From Apostichopus japonicus (taxonomy: Eukaryota; Echinodermata; Holothuroidea; Aspidochirotida; Stichopodidae): a stretch of DNA of 64,000 nucleotides. The position numbers and the translations under genes are program-made. The DNA is taken from assembly GCF_037975245.1 (NCBI RefSeq), contig NC_092564.1, positions 27,076,984-27,140,983 on the forward strand. Reading direction: 5' to 3'. Positions 1 through 13,500 of the stretch are shown here, piece by piece (positions within the stretch are counted from its first letter, which is position 1; every line of letters begins with the position of its first letter). A model generated the notes under the pieces. It saw only the letters and a list, made by a program, of their open reading frames with translations, ran no database searches and was not told where the DNA came from.

Positions 1-3000
1 AGGCTAATGACTGGTTCCAAATTCCAAATTGAGAAAAATAATAAATGATAGCATCCAACGATCCATTACTAGTGCCCATTAGCCAGGTGTGTAATTATTC
101 CTCAAAATCCTTTCGTATGATGTATCTCTTATACTTTCAATTGAAAGTTCTCTCCATTTATAGCTACTGCAGTCCGGTAATCATCGATAAAGTTGGTCTC
201 TAAAACAAGGCCCGAAAAAAATGCCGGGAGAACAAAGTTCAAACTGATACTACCAGTTACTAATTGTTTCGGTCTCCACACGTCAAAACGCGACGTAGTG
301 TTTGTTTACATTAAAAACCTACTAAAATCACAGCTCTTAGATCACCGTAGTATAAAGGTGTACATTAGGAGTCAGCTGAACACATGAACATTCATCGTCA
401 TTGAAACACCTGCGTCTTTAATTTATTCTTTTATTCAACACCTTTGTAGGGGGTATTATCCTTTTGTTAATTATATTGTGCCGGAAGTGTCCTTTCACGC
501 ACGTGTATTTACAGTACGCCCCCAATTTATCTCAATACTGCCTTTCACATTTTATTGCTTAATTCATTAAATTAGTTACTACGTTATCTTTTGAAAATTG
601 TGCAATTTTCCCTATTATTGTTTATTTTCATATTTGCCTTGATTACATCACAAACGTAACATACAGTCCGCTACGTCATTACTATAACTATAGTTATTTG
701 AACTCAATTCTCGTCCCGTTTGGTTGTATACCAACACTCCTTGTAAACAGAAACGAGTGTTACAATGCCGATGACGTCAGTGATCAGTCAGTTAACTCAA
801 AACCGATGAAGTATATTTGCCCTCATTTCTAACCCCGTTGCACTATTACACCAATGTACATCAGCTGAAATTAGGAATTAATGTCAACAAACATAAATAA
901 TACCCAAATATACAAAGACAATTGGAACTTTTCTCTTTAATATTTCCAAAGTAACATTCATATCAAAAACACGTGACAATATTTTGTATCAAATTTCGCA
1001 ATTCTGAATTCTATTTGCAGTGTGCATTAGCCAATAATATTGCTGGCAGTAACTTTTTTGTTTATAAAAGAACGAATTAATGTACAATTATCCAGTACTC
1101 CCCATTGATCATTCTCACGCTCATTAAAACAACTCTTTCAAAAATCATGGTTAAGTTCAATACAAACGCCTTCATAAAACAATACAGATTGATATCCTTG
1201 ACCTAAGTAAAGTGCTCAAAATGGAAAATGTTATACATAAAAGAAAAAACAGAAAACAATAAAGAAAAAAATAAAGACATAAAGATGATAAAAGAAGGCA
1301 ATAACACTATAATTAAACAACTGTTTGTCAACTAAACCATATGCAATCATTTTCCAAAGAAAATAATTTCAACAGACAACACCCTAATCCTCGAATACGC
1401 AAATGATTGCTGAAAGGTCAATTAATTCTCTCAGTAGTAAAGAAAAACATTAAGATTTCTCTTGCACAAACAAAACAAAATTAGGTCAACTGACAGATCA
1501 GAGGCACTTTCACCTTTCTGAAATATACGTCAAGCAGAAAACAGAAAACACTTCGTCTTTTTCTTTCGCATAAATTTTTTGAATCATATTTTGCAGATGA
1601 GACGAAGGAAATTGGCTTACCAGCGTCAAATCGCTGCTTATGGGGTTGTTGATCTGCTGATCTCCTACGGGCAGAAAACAACCATAATAAGCTTTGACGC
1701 ATTTCCGACGGAACGTTTACCTCTACAATGTACTCTTAGTTTCCCCCCACCTTTACGCTTTCCAGTTAAATATGGCGAAGCCCGTGAGCAATATCCATCC
1801 TAGAATAGCGGTAATACGCATACACACACACTAGTCACCCAGCATGTGGTCGAAGCTCTGACTTGAGAAAATCGGCACTACACTAGCTAGTCCAGCCACT
1901 TCGACTGATGAAAGGGAAATAATATTCATAATATTAATAATATATATTTATTGGAAGGTTAACTAAAGTCTTGTATTGTAACCTGCACAAGAGGAAATTG
2001 CTATAATAATGGTCTGCTATTTTTATATCGAAATTAATTTTTACTGAAAGTAATACTTTAATGCATCCATCAACGATTGCCATTAGAAAATAAAAATGAG
2101 TATAAACTTTCAAATTAGTGATAAAAAGGTTTTCTGGTGAGTACTGTGGTGAGAGATAAGCCCAATCTGAAAACATCAAATTTGAAAAAGGTTTGTCAAA
2201 ACATTTCTTGATGATTTGACTAACCAGCTTTGAATGAAATCATTCAGTGGATTATGCCAACTAATTCCTGCATTCTTTCTTCATATGCAGCCATTGTAAG
2301 TACAAAACGGGGGTAATCTAGTGACAGTGTTATTTATTTCAAGTTTGATTAAAAAGGTAAGGCTAGAGAAAACGAATAATTTGTTTTTTAAAAGTTAAAA
2401 ATTTGACATAATTAATTTTGTATCCCTAAAATACAAATATGCAGCAAACTAGGTTGATTCTTCTTTCATGAAAACACAGGATTGCATGAAAGATGTGAAA
2501 AGTGCCTGACAACTGAATAAATGGGCAATTAACAAGAATGTCCTCAAGACTTAAGAAAAACAAGCATGAGAAATGATGAAGTCAGAAAAGAAAAGGGAAA
2601 AAAGATTCGAAAAATTATATAAAAGATTATGCAATACAGTAATCTTTGGCTGTTTGCTTCAAAAAAGCATGAAATGATAACGATATTTACAGTCAAGATG
2701 AAGAATTAATGTCAATCAATTATTTAAAAAAAAAAAAAGAAGACAATTAAATAAAAAAAAAGGAAATTTAAAGACAGCAATATTATGTACAACTGTCTAG
2801 TTGCAAATGAATTTTGAAGTAACAGTAAAGTATGAACAGTTTAATAATATCCTGTTATTTCATCACAAGATACTGATCCTTTCAATTTCTGAAACCACCC
2901 CCCCCCCCATCCCTCCCCCCTTGTCTGTTGTAAGAACTAGAATTGCTGCACTAATTTTAAATTTTCAAATATTTCAAAAGAATGGATGATTAAAACTAAG

Positions 3001-4585
3001 GCCATTATTATGCTGTTTTCTTCTCCACTGTAGTAACACAGTTGAGGACAAACAATTCTTTGAAGCTGTCAATTTGGTGTACACATACATAATGTACTTT
3101 GTTACATGTTTTTCAGTAATTTGATAAAGTAAATGACAGTATCTATACAATCTAAATTTATTCATTACACAACTGAAGCCCACAAGTCACTTGCATTTCA
3201 ATATCAAGAATTAATTACTCGTCTATTGTTCTAAGGTTTCAATTTCATCGACAGGATGTGTCATCCGATTGGCCATTACAAAATCAGCTTCATTTCTTTT
3301 AATTTTGTTGGAAAAAACTAAAAGGTTCATAACATTTGCTCGATTCAAATGTTAAACTGTTTTGAAGATAGAGGATTCTTGTTTTCTAGGTAGAACTTCA
3401 TGAAACTTCAGGTGAAATTAGATTTATATTAAAGATTAAATATATTAATATAATCCCCAAAGCTGGTTATAAGAGTGGCTACTACTAAGTGATACACCAA
3501 TAGTCTTTGCCAGTATAAGTCACTTGTTTAATATTCAAGGTGTGAAAAGGTCAGATATGGTGGAGGGAATCAGTAGCTTGTTCTGACCAATATAATACAA
3601 TTATGTCACTACAGCCAATAACCTATTACATCATACCAAGGATAATACAGGGTAGACAGTCTGTGCACTCACACACATAGATATGTGGGCTCCCGTTCCC
3701 CCCCTCCCCCTTCTCCTTCCCCCTCCTCTGGGCAATTAGAAACCTTAAACCTTGTGTAAGTCATGTATTTTTGTATGTCATTTTTGTATGGATGAATATA
3801 TTTTTTTTTAGGGGACTTTGACACATGCGGGAGATAGGGGGGGGGGGGAGCCCCCAATAGCACCCTTATAACCTCACCACTGCCTCAACGTTCTTTTAAA
3901 AATGACATTCACTAACATGGCCAAATACAGATGAAACCTTATAATGGACAAGCAAAACTAGGAAGGAAAAAAAAAATTCTTAAAATGCAGTGCCAGGCAC
4001 AAGAGGTTGAGGTTTAACACCTATTTCAGCTACTTCTATCTGTGATTGTTAAAGTTAAATATTACAGAAACACACATGCAGTATTCCACTGCGGTTTAAA
4101 CTATTGCAAATCTTAGATAAAGCATACTGTATGTACACGGTGGAGGCGCCATAGCACTCATTCTTGTGTTCAAAACACTGGTGATGTTGAATTCACAACA
4201 AGAGATAAAATTGAAAACTATCAAAAGTGAAGGGAAAGAAAAGGAGAAAAAATAAAAACCGCATAAAAACAGAAGGAAATATAAATAAAACTGAATCTAA
4301 ATACATCGATGGAAGCACATAGAGCTGATACCACACATAATTTCTTAACCCCAGCCTGAAGCAAGGATATTTATTTTTTAAAGAAACAACTGAAGTAGAA
4401 ACTAAAGAAGTAAAAAACAAACCGCACATTAAAACAATCTTCTCTTTTTTTGCAAGCACCGGAAGGCAAATGGTAAAGAATTCTGCATATCTTTATATCG
4501 GAAGACATTTTATTCTATACAGGTTGAAGATTTTTGAACGTTTTCGGTAAAGTGTCATTGACATCAATCTGACTCCGTTGATAAG

Positions 4586-4771
4586 TTACAATACTTTGAA
4601 GTGCCGATTTATCTTAAAATCCTCGCAATGGATGTTGTCATAATATATCTCCACTGCCTGACATATACCCTTCTCTTCAAAACAACAGCTGCTACCAGAT
4701 AACACAGCTGTAGACGCTACTATAAATGCGATGATACCAATAAAGGTTTCAGGGAAGTTGTAGGACAACAT
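4586..4771 (-). CDS. Possible small secreted Cys-containing peptide (61 aa)
   Basis: A short open frame beginning with ATG. The N-terminus looks like a signal peptide: a short polar start, a hydrophobic core around residues 10-24 (IGIIAFIVASTAVL), then small residues. The mature part would be about 35 residues with four cysteines in the order CC-x6-C-x11-C. The spacing does not fit the insulin A chain (CC-x3-C-x8-C) and I recognise no family. No splice sites or promoter support it, and an open frame this short can occur by chance in AT-rich DNA. It is listed only because the signal-peptide pattern is better than most short frames here. Confidence 0.15.
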   Translation of the reverse strand: MLSYNFPETFIGIIAFIVASTAVLSGSSCCFEEKGICQAVEIYYDNIHCEDFKINRHFKVL

Positions 4772-5598
4772 GGGGATGGAGAGAGTTTACATTTCTGTCA
4801 TAAATTAGGTGTAATAGTTTAATTATTTAACAATTAAACTATTAAATCAGCAATAAGAAGTTAAACTTGACTTTAATTCACTGATTTTGAAGTTAGTTCG
4901 TAATCCAACAATTTGGTGGCAAGGTTCAATATAAATAATAATGATAGTGATTAATAATAATAATAGTGAGTGGTATGAAGTATTTTCAAACCTCTGAAGT
5001 GTGTTCACCCATTATGGTGCAACAACAGATAGAGCAACAACAAAAAGTACAAGTTTTCAAAGCCAGGATACTAGAACAATTCACACAATGTTCCCCCAAA
5101 AATAACCGTTTCAGTTAAGTTTAAAGTGAAACACTTCAGTGCAGAAACTACTACAATGAAAACCCTTACATTTGCTGCCACCGAAATGTTTACTGTTGGT
5201 TGCTCATGTAACAACACATCACAATTACTCCTCAGTTCTGGTTCAATAGCCCTGGAATGCAGCTAACATGATATTTACAATCTCCTCTATGGCCTCACTG
5301 TAGCGGTATTATTCATAGGTGCGATACCTGAAGATCGTTATTTAGACAGACAGTGCTTTGTTTGATATGCTGTATCAATATCATTCCTGTTGTTCATATG
5401 AATGTGTTTCCATGCAGTAGTTACTATGTTATCTATTTAATTTGAAAAAGTGTGGGGTCTCTTGTTTCAATCCATGAAATATTCTCAGACACTGAAGTCT
5501 GAGGTAAACAAACTCGGAAACAATGCAATTTCTTAGTATTTTTTCTTCTGTTGACACAGCATTCTAGGCTGAGAACCATCTAGTAAGTTTCCTGACAT

Positions 5599-5778
5599 GA
5601 TTGGACTTCTAGGCTCTGTACTCAATATTCAAGGTTTCCTTATAATGGGGAGGATAGGTTCTGTACCTTCTAGTGTGTTCCTTCCATGCAAAGGAGGCTA
5701 CACTTTGAAGAAATGCCATATAATGGGACGGCTAGGCTCCGTCCCTTCCAGTGTATGTTGTCCATACATGGGAGGCCA
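5599..5778. repeat. Imperfect short tandem repeat, period about 78 bp
   Basis: Two related copies begin with TATAATGGG at 5641 and 5719. Both contain a TAGGTTCTGTACC- or TAGGCTCCGTCCC-like core and end in GGAGGC. A weaker partial copy lies just upstream near 5599. The copies are clearly diverged. Confidence 0.45.
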
Positions 5779-6690
5779 GGCAATACTTTGTGCTATCTAG
5801 TATCTGATAAATTTCTACAGAAACTGTTGATTGAGCAACCACAATGTTTACAGTACGACATTTTACATAAAAGTTTATAACTTAATGTTTCACTTCAAGA
5901 ACAGCTTTTGACATTTGTTTGCCAATATTTAGGCAACCAAATGAGCATTACTGAGAAGAAGATTAAAACTAATCAAACTAAGACAGAAGATAATTTAATC
6001 AGCAGATTACAAATGAATTGGATAAATATCCCCAACATTTTGCTATTACAATATGAATAACATGCAGAGGGCTAAAGGGCTGGAAACTGTAACAAATTTC
6101 GACTTAAACTTCACTACTTGAATTGAAAGTCAACCAGTCAAGCTAACGACCTACATTTCACTGTGGGTATCTGTGTATCAAAGAGTATCCAAAGAAATGA
6201 CAAAATTCAACTCAAAAAGCTGCTTTAAGACCTGTTGTCCTGCAAATTTGAGTCGACCTTTGAATAAAAAAAGGGAAAAAGGTCAGAGTTAGGACCAAAG
6301 GCATGTTATATCACAGAGCACCTTTAAAAGATAGTATTCTGATGAGATGATTTCACTCAGTCTTCTTAAAACCTTCAGCTACAAGTCTGTAGCAGTGAAG
6401 GCACAAAATTAACATCTGTATGTCTCTATACATCTTCTACTGATTCCTTCCATTTAATGGTAGAACCATTTCTAGCAGTTCTTCTGGCTTTAAGTTCAGT
6501 CATGGCAGTACACTTCTTTTCTCTGTAAGGTACCCCACTGGTTCATTCATCAGCAACCATATCTCACCATCCAATTCAATTCCCACCTCCAAATCACTGA
6601 GAAACAGTCAGTATGGAGCATTTAAAACATATATTAACATATATTACCATACATTAACATATATATCTAGTAACAAGAAGATGCCTTGTG

Positions 6691-7514
6691 TTACTCTGTA
6701 TCACTATTGTCATCTCTTCTCAATTGATCATATTGATTTTCTTCTACCACCTTCCTCTCGGGATTCCTCTTTGGTTCGTAGTTCAGTTTACAGTACCCTT
6801 TCGGTACTGTTATCCCTAACCGGGAGTAACTAGGATCTCCGGTCTCTGCTTCTCTATCGAAAGAATGTCCTAAATGTTGGTACTCGGACGATTTATCTTT
6901 GTCATCGAAGTCGACCTGAGCATAGATTGGAAAGTTTCTCTTTCCCTTGGCCTCAGAGTCGCTATTGCCAGAGTCTTCTTCGCTGCCCGATGCGAGCTTC
7001 TCGTAACCCCCTGTAGCACAATCTGATGGTTCTAAACCCCCAACGGCACCCTCACAAAAGCCAGAGTCTGTGGGCTTCTCCGTCCCATCGGCCGCTCTAC
7101 GAGAGGAGCCCCCCTGGCGACTGAAGTCTTTCTCACCTGCATTCCAATCTTTCGAAACTTCTTTCTTTAAATCATCGTCTCCAGTAAGACTGACGGCTTT
7201 CACATCAATCGGCTCTTCGTAATTCGAAGTCTTAAACTTGTCCTTGTTCAGAGCCTCTTTTTCATTAAAGATATTTCTATTCAATTTTATACCCTTTGGT
7301 AATTTACTGAAATTGTCAAGATTTTGACCGGCTTCTTTTGTGTAGAATCGCTGGGCATCCACGTCTAAGTTCGTAGATTTGCGGGGGTTCGGTTTCATCA
7401 GTGGTACGCTGGCATTTTCTGAATCTTTCGGCCTTCGGAAAGAGTTTGATATATGCTCTTCTGTGTTTTCACTCTCCACGAGAGGTGTGTTGGCAGCGAC
7501 AAATTCAGGCTCAC
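6691..7514 (-). CDS. Receptor gene exon 6: cytoplasmic tail with ITAM
   Basis: The final coding exon gives 273 residues plus stop TAA at 6691-6693. The acceptor is a pyrimidine-rich tract ending in CTCCGTAG just above 7514. The incoming phase needs two bases (GT), which complete the G left by the previous exon. The tail is hydrophilic and acidic near the middle (SEEDSGNSDSE). Tyrosine motifs crowd the last third: YEKL, YAQV, YQHL, YSRL, YCKL, YDQL. The ITAM tyrosine codons lie at about 6826-6828 and 6793-6795. I see no NPxY motif, which is present in CED-1-like tails. Confidence 0.85.
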
Positions 7515-10500
7515 CTACGGAGACGACAAAAAATAGGACATAGAACAGATGGTTTGGTCAAACATTGCAATGTGACATATACACTGTCAACTACAATACG
7601 TACCACACACGCTGAACACTAGCTTGTCAACTTTTGTTGTTTCCCATCCCAAAGTGTTACAAATGTTCACGACGTGAAAGACCAATTAAAATTTATCTCA
7701 AAGTATGTCACAGAGAATGTTGTTGGTTAACCTCCACTTTAACTTAACTACCAAGTATCTTGTTTCAATGTGCATGCTGCAAGACATTGGATGAAGGGTG
7801 TTGATAAAAATCAGGCTTCCCCAAAAGATTGAGACTAGAATAGCACATGCTTCAAGAGCATTTGGGTTATCAGACTTTGTGATTATCCAATTAAGAATAG
7901 CTCCATCTGTCACTTTTTGCACCTTTTGTTAGCAAAAGGCGACTTGAGCATATTAACTGATAATAAAATCACCAAGAAAAACAGACGAGCACGACGCACG
8001 CTTCACTTCTTAAATATATTCCAATGGTAACATTAATCAGCAAAGCTCACTCAAGAAAGGGCATTTTGTTTAAAACTGTAAATAATATTGTAGTTAAGTA
8101 CTGTGCCCTAATGTTGAAAACCTAAGTGAAATATAATGAAAAATTGCCCTTTTTGGAGGAAAACATTCAAATAATTGGAATTTGTGGTACAGAATGCACT
8201 GAGGATCACTTTTGTAGCAAAGTTTGGTAAACTTTGTGGTTTACCCCTCAAATCAAAGTCACATGTTCCACTCCTCCTCCAAGGTTTGTTCCTCCCCCCC
8301 CCCCCCTTCTCATATTCCTACACTAGATTTAACCCTTTTCTGCCACATCTGCCCTTAGGTTAACTGGAGCTAGAAGAACAGTTTTGACGAAGGTACTAAA
8401 ACTTACTACACAAAGGATTATCATTAGGGCCAAAACTAAGGAGTTAACTTCCTTTTCACATTTATACAAAAATGTTCCAAAATTTTTTATACCAAATATC
8501 TTAAAAGCCAGTTATAAAAATGAGAGACTATGACCTGCAATCAATGCCATTTTTCCTTGGAGAGATTAACTTTGAAGCACTAAACTTCTGTTAACAGTCA
8601 ACAACTTTCATTGACTGGTGACTGGCTGACACAGTGGTGAGTCTGGTGGAATCGAGCAAGTCCGGTCAAGAGGTAAAATACAGACCATATGACCCAATGT
8701 GCTCCATGTGACTGTAACATCAAACCATTTGTACAATCCTCGTTCGCAATCATTTTTATGACTGTGTCACACCCCCTTCACATTCCTTCTGTGCACAACA
8801 ATGGTAATGTTGTAGGTCACAGTATGAGAGTACTCTTGTATCGTGTGTCGTACAAGCGATCAGACACTTGTACCTTGCATTAATACGTAACCATCTCTTC
8901 AACGATGATAGCTAAGAGAATTTTTCTTGCAACATTAAACATCACGAGAAGCATTCCCAACCAAAGACTAAGATCATCAGAATACAAAAAATCATTTACA
9001 TCAACTCTCTCATAAATCTAGAGCAGAAGTGAATATTCTTCTTCAGTTTCCCGTTTGCTAATAAAAGTAATTATTCGGGAGAGAGAGAGCTTCCTCCGCC
9101 GAGGGGCGAGCGATTTTACTTCAGCGCTTCCTTATCCTTGACCACGAAAAACATCGGCGATAACAAGTGGAGAGGATACAGAGCAGAAGTACTTCAAACT
9201 GCAATCACAGAATCAAGGAGTGAACGGAAACAAAAAAATAAGAGGGTGATATTTGGAAACTAGGTCGGAAGGCAGCCCTGACGTCAGATTTAGAGTTGTA
9301 AGGGTTCAAGTCATTTTGATATTGACTGTTCCCCTCTGTAACTATTTTAAAAGCCAGTGAGAATTCCTTGCCTTGATGAAAAGATTGTCAACTTTGCCTT
9401 CCTTTATTTTGTTTTTTTAATGTTGTACCAAAAAGAGCTGCTAGAGTGTAAGTCTTCTTGACTGCTGTGTCAAAAGCAGCAGTTGGACCTCGTTCGCATG
9501 AAATGTTAACAAACCTACATGAAACAGATGGAATTGAGACGTTGATATTATAGCAATCTTTCTGTGATTAATCATTCCATTCAGTGATGACAAGTTGTAA
9601 ACCAATCAATCATGTTTGTCACATTTAGTAACAAGCACAACATGCTAACATACACAGGAGCCATAATTTAAATGACAGATTTTCTTCAGTTTTTGCTAAT
9701 GTAACCTTGATAAGAGTTAAAGCTGATGAGATTCATTGTACTAACACAAATCTTCAGGTTTAACTCGACCTTGCTTTTAATGTTAGCACAATCCACTGGA
9801 AGCTCTTGTTTCACTTGAATTCTTACTAGAAATAATTTCTTATAGAAGTGCTACATGGATAATATTTTTGTTTTCTCAGATGTGGACATCCACATTTACC
9901 CATGATTTGATCCAAGCTGGTAATGAGATCACAATATTATTAAAGGTTTGAAAGTGTGACCAGTCTGATCCCACCTCATAATGGGATCACATCACTGCTG
10001 ATGGATCGACTTTACAAAGGATAACTGTGCACTCACTACTGTCCAGCTGCTAAGAGGATCATGATACTGTTTATTGGATCAATATTGTTGTTAAGGATAA
10101 CTATACACACAAGTGTTGATCCCAACTGATGATGGGATCACATCACTGTCATAACTGTGCACTCACTAGTGTCCAGCGCTAAGAGGATCATGATACTGTT
10201 TATTGGATCAATATTGTTGTTAAGGATAACTATACACACACAAGTGTTGATCCCAACTGATGATGGGATCACATCACTGTGATAACTGTGCACTCACTAC
10301 TCTCCAGCTGCTAAGAGGATCACAATACTGTTTATTGGATCAATATTGTTGTTAAGGATAACTATACACACAAGTGTTGATCCCAACTGATGATGGGATC
10401 ACATCACTGTGATAACTGTGCACTCACTACTCTCCAGCTGCTAAGAGGATCACAATACTGTTTATTGGATCAATATTGTTGTTAAGGATAACTATACACA

Positions 10501-13500
10501 CACAAGTGTTGATCCCAACTGATAATGGGATCACATCACTGTCATAACTGTGCACTCACTAGTGTCCAGCGCTAAGAGGATCATGATACTGTTTATTGGA
10601 TCAATATTGTTGTTAAGGATAACTATACACACACAAGTGTTGATCCCAACTGATAATGGGATCAAAATAACTATGTAACTCTATGCACTCTCCATACTGC
10701 TGTTGGATCAATATTGTTAAGGATATTACTCTACAAACTCACCACTGCCTTGATCCTGGCTGGGAATGGGAATCACAACGATATTGTTGAGAGGCAACTC
10801 TACATGATCTGGCTGTGAGAAGTGATTTCTGTCAGTAAAAAGCAAACATTTGGTTTTGTCATTAAATCTAAAAACAAAAAAACAAAATAATATAACAAAA
10901 CAAAACATAAAAAAATATAAACAAAAATAATGTAATATAAAAAAAATATAAAAAAATATTAAAAACAAAATAAAAAGTTCACTATTAAAATTGTAAACAA
11001 GCTTTCAAAAGCAGTTTGGACCAGGGCTACGATAGGGATATCAAAGTGATGAAGTGGAATGAACTTTAATGCAGGATAAGAACAATGTACCCAACTGACT
11101 TGTGTATATGTACATATCAAGGGAAACAATTAAAGTGTTGGAAAAATCTAATTTAGTGAATGATATGGGCACGGCAAATTTATGCCATGTTTACAAATTG
11201 CTGTTGGCATTTACTGTATTGAAATGACGGGGCACAACAAACATTTTACGGCTTTCCAAAAGGGCATGACTGCAATTTTCAAACTTTGAAAGTGCACCTA
11301 TGTCACTTTTTTTGAGAGGGAACATGTGCATAAATAAAATAGATAGGAAGGTGTCCATTTTCATTTCCACACTTTCGGTTTAAGCATGTTCTCAGACATT
11401 TGATCGATATGTTAAAAGTGAAATGGGCAAGAACTTGATAAAATGGCACCTACAGCAACCAAATGGGACACAGGAGTTCTGGCCATCCGTTCGAGGGATT
11501 GCTAAGGGTAGTACAGTGACGAAGTACGGGTACTAACAGCATTTCGCCATCTATCAATAGATTTTGTTCAAGGCTCTGGATTTCACAGACTGAATTCTGC
11601 TTTCATGAACCAACTGGAAACTCAGATGACCTTTGACATCTTGGTCTGACTACTTATAACATCCTCAAGAGAGTAATTCTAACTTACGGTGGTTGTCGAC
11701 AATCAACCAGGGTGGGTAACAATCAGCTACTGAAACTACTTAACCCGAAACAGTTTCAATTCTGACTCCAAAGACCTTAAAAGGACATTGCATTTCCTTT
11801 TCACCGTACAACTGTACATTGCACCTCAAATTGAACAAATTATTGTCAAAACCTCCTGGAGCAAATGGACTGAAATTCACAGAAATAATTTAATGTTATT
11901 CACAAGACCTCTTGACCTTTCATCTACATGAACTGTAGAGTTAATTTAATTTCCCAGTATGTACAAGAACTTGACAATCTGCAAGCCCCATTGGTCCAAT
12001 ACTCTGCATGAGACATCCTTCAACTGTTTGATGGACAGATAAGACAAACAAATAAAAACAGACAAATGCATACACAGACATCACAACAACTGTACATATC
12101 ACTTGACTAATGCAAGTAATACATTTTGTGCCAAATTTCTCCAAATTGTTTTAACTTTCTGAGCAACAACTCACCAGTTAAATCTTGTATTATAAATTAA
12201 ACTATCAAGGACACTTTCAATGTTATTTCAATAACCAGAATATATATATTTATATTTTGTTTCCTACTGAGTAGTGCCAAACAGACAAAATCCGAAGGAA
12301 ACAATCTACTTGAAAACATCCAGGCACTTTGGATGGTAGAATGAGAAGGGCATTGACCAGAGGGGCCGGACATAGAGTGTGCACAGTGTTAAGAAGGTTA
12401 CCAGGACATTCTAGAATGAGTGTGCTAAGGTTTGGAGAGACAGGTTAGCGAGGAGCGAAGTAAATTTTCCTCCTACTGAGTGGTGCCAAACATGCAACTT
12501 GAGAAATGTTTCCTTGTGCCAATGAAAGTAAGTTTGACACACAGTGAGTTTAAACTACAACAATTTAATGAACTTATTTTAAACTATCCGCCACCCTCCC
12601 CCCCCCCCCCAAGCTCAAACGATGGTACCATTTGGTCATTAGCTTTAATTCAAAGATGACTGACAAAATTATAGAAAACAGAGGTTAAAGGTCAAAGTTT
12701 ACCTTTTATAATGTTTACGAGCATAGAGGAGAGCAGACAGAATGATGAGCACCAGGAATATGGCAGCCAGGAATGCTAGCAGTAAGATGACAGAAGGTGA
12801 CTCTATAGGTCTAGTAGAAACCAAATTTGGTAATGGTTTTACTGTGAAGGGAAGAAAATTAAAACAAAATATCAAAACAGGTAGTCGATCATAGGGGATG
12901 CAACCAAGGGTGAAGGGAGGTTGAGCAAGTTTGGGGGGGGGGGAAGTTTGAAATAATGCTTACCCTTTAATGAAGAAACATTCCTAAAAGCCTGAATTTT
13001 AAACATTTTATGAATGCAGCAAGATTATTGTGGCATATTTTGTCTCACAAGTCCTGGTCTAAGAGTGCTGTTGACAGCCTTGACAAGGTGTTCAAGTTTT
13101 CTAAAGCAAGACATCTCAATTAATTAAGAAACCAGTACACCAGCAGGCATAATAAAACTTACTGGTTTATATATTTACGAGTGACCCGCTTACCTGTCTC
13201 CCCACAACCTTAGCACCACATTCTACTGTGTCTAGAATGCCCTGGTAATCTTTTAACACTGTACACCCTAATGGCCCTAATGGCCTTCCTTCATTTTGAG
13301 ACCACTTTCCCACAAAGTGGCCCCTGACGCGACCTCGGGGGGGTGGCGGGTAAACCCCGCCACCCGCCGAGCTCGCCGAGAAGGAAAAAATCCCCGCTAG
13401 CAACCTGCTAGACCAAAAAGAAGCAACACTCACCGATAGACAAGCAGCCAAAGGCGACCTCGAAGGTGGTGGTGTCTATCGACGAGAACGCTCGGAGTAA

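Larger units (their letters stand above)
1..6690. other. Gene-poor flank downstream of the EGF-receptor gene
   Basis: AT-rich sequence with only short open frames and no recognisable domain. It contains several homopolymer and low-complexity runs (A-rich near 2727-2765, C-rich near 2885-2925, C/T-rich near 3695-3730, G-run near 3838-3850). The part closest to 6690 should contain the 3' UTR of the receptor gene on the minus strand, but I could not place its polyadenylation site. I see no RNA gene here. Confidence 0.6.

Noticed and set aside
4586-4771. Insulin-like A-chain reading of the small Cys peptide
   Set aside because: The cysteine spacing is CC-x6-C-x11-C, not CC-x3-C-x8-C, and no B-chain partner is present.
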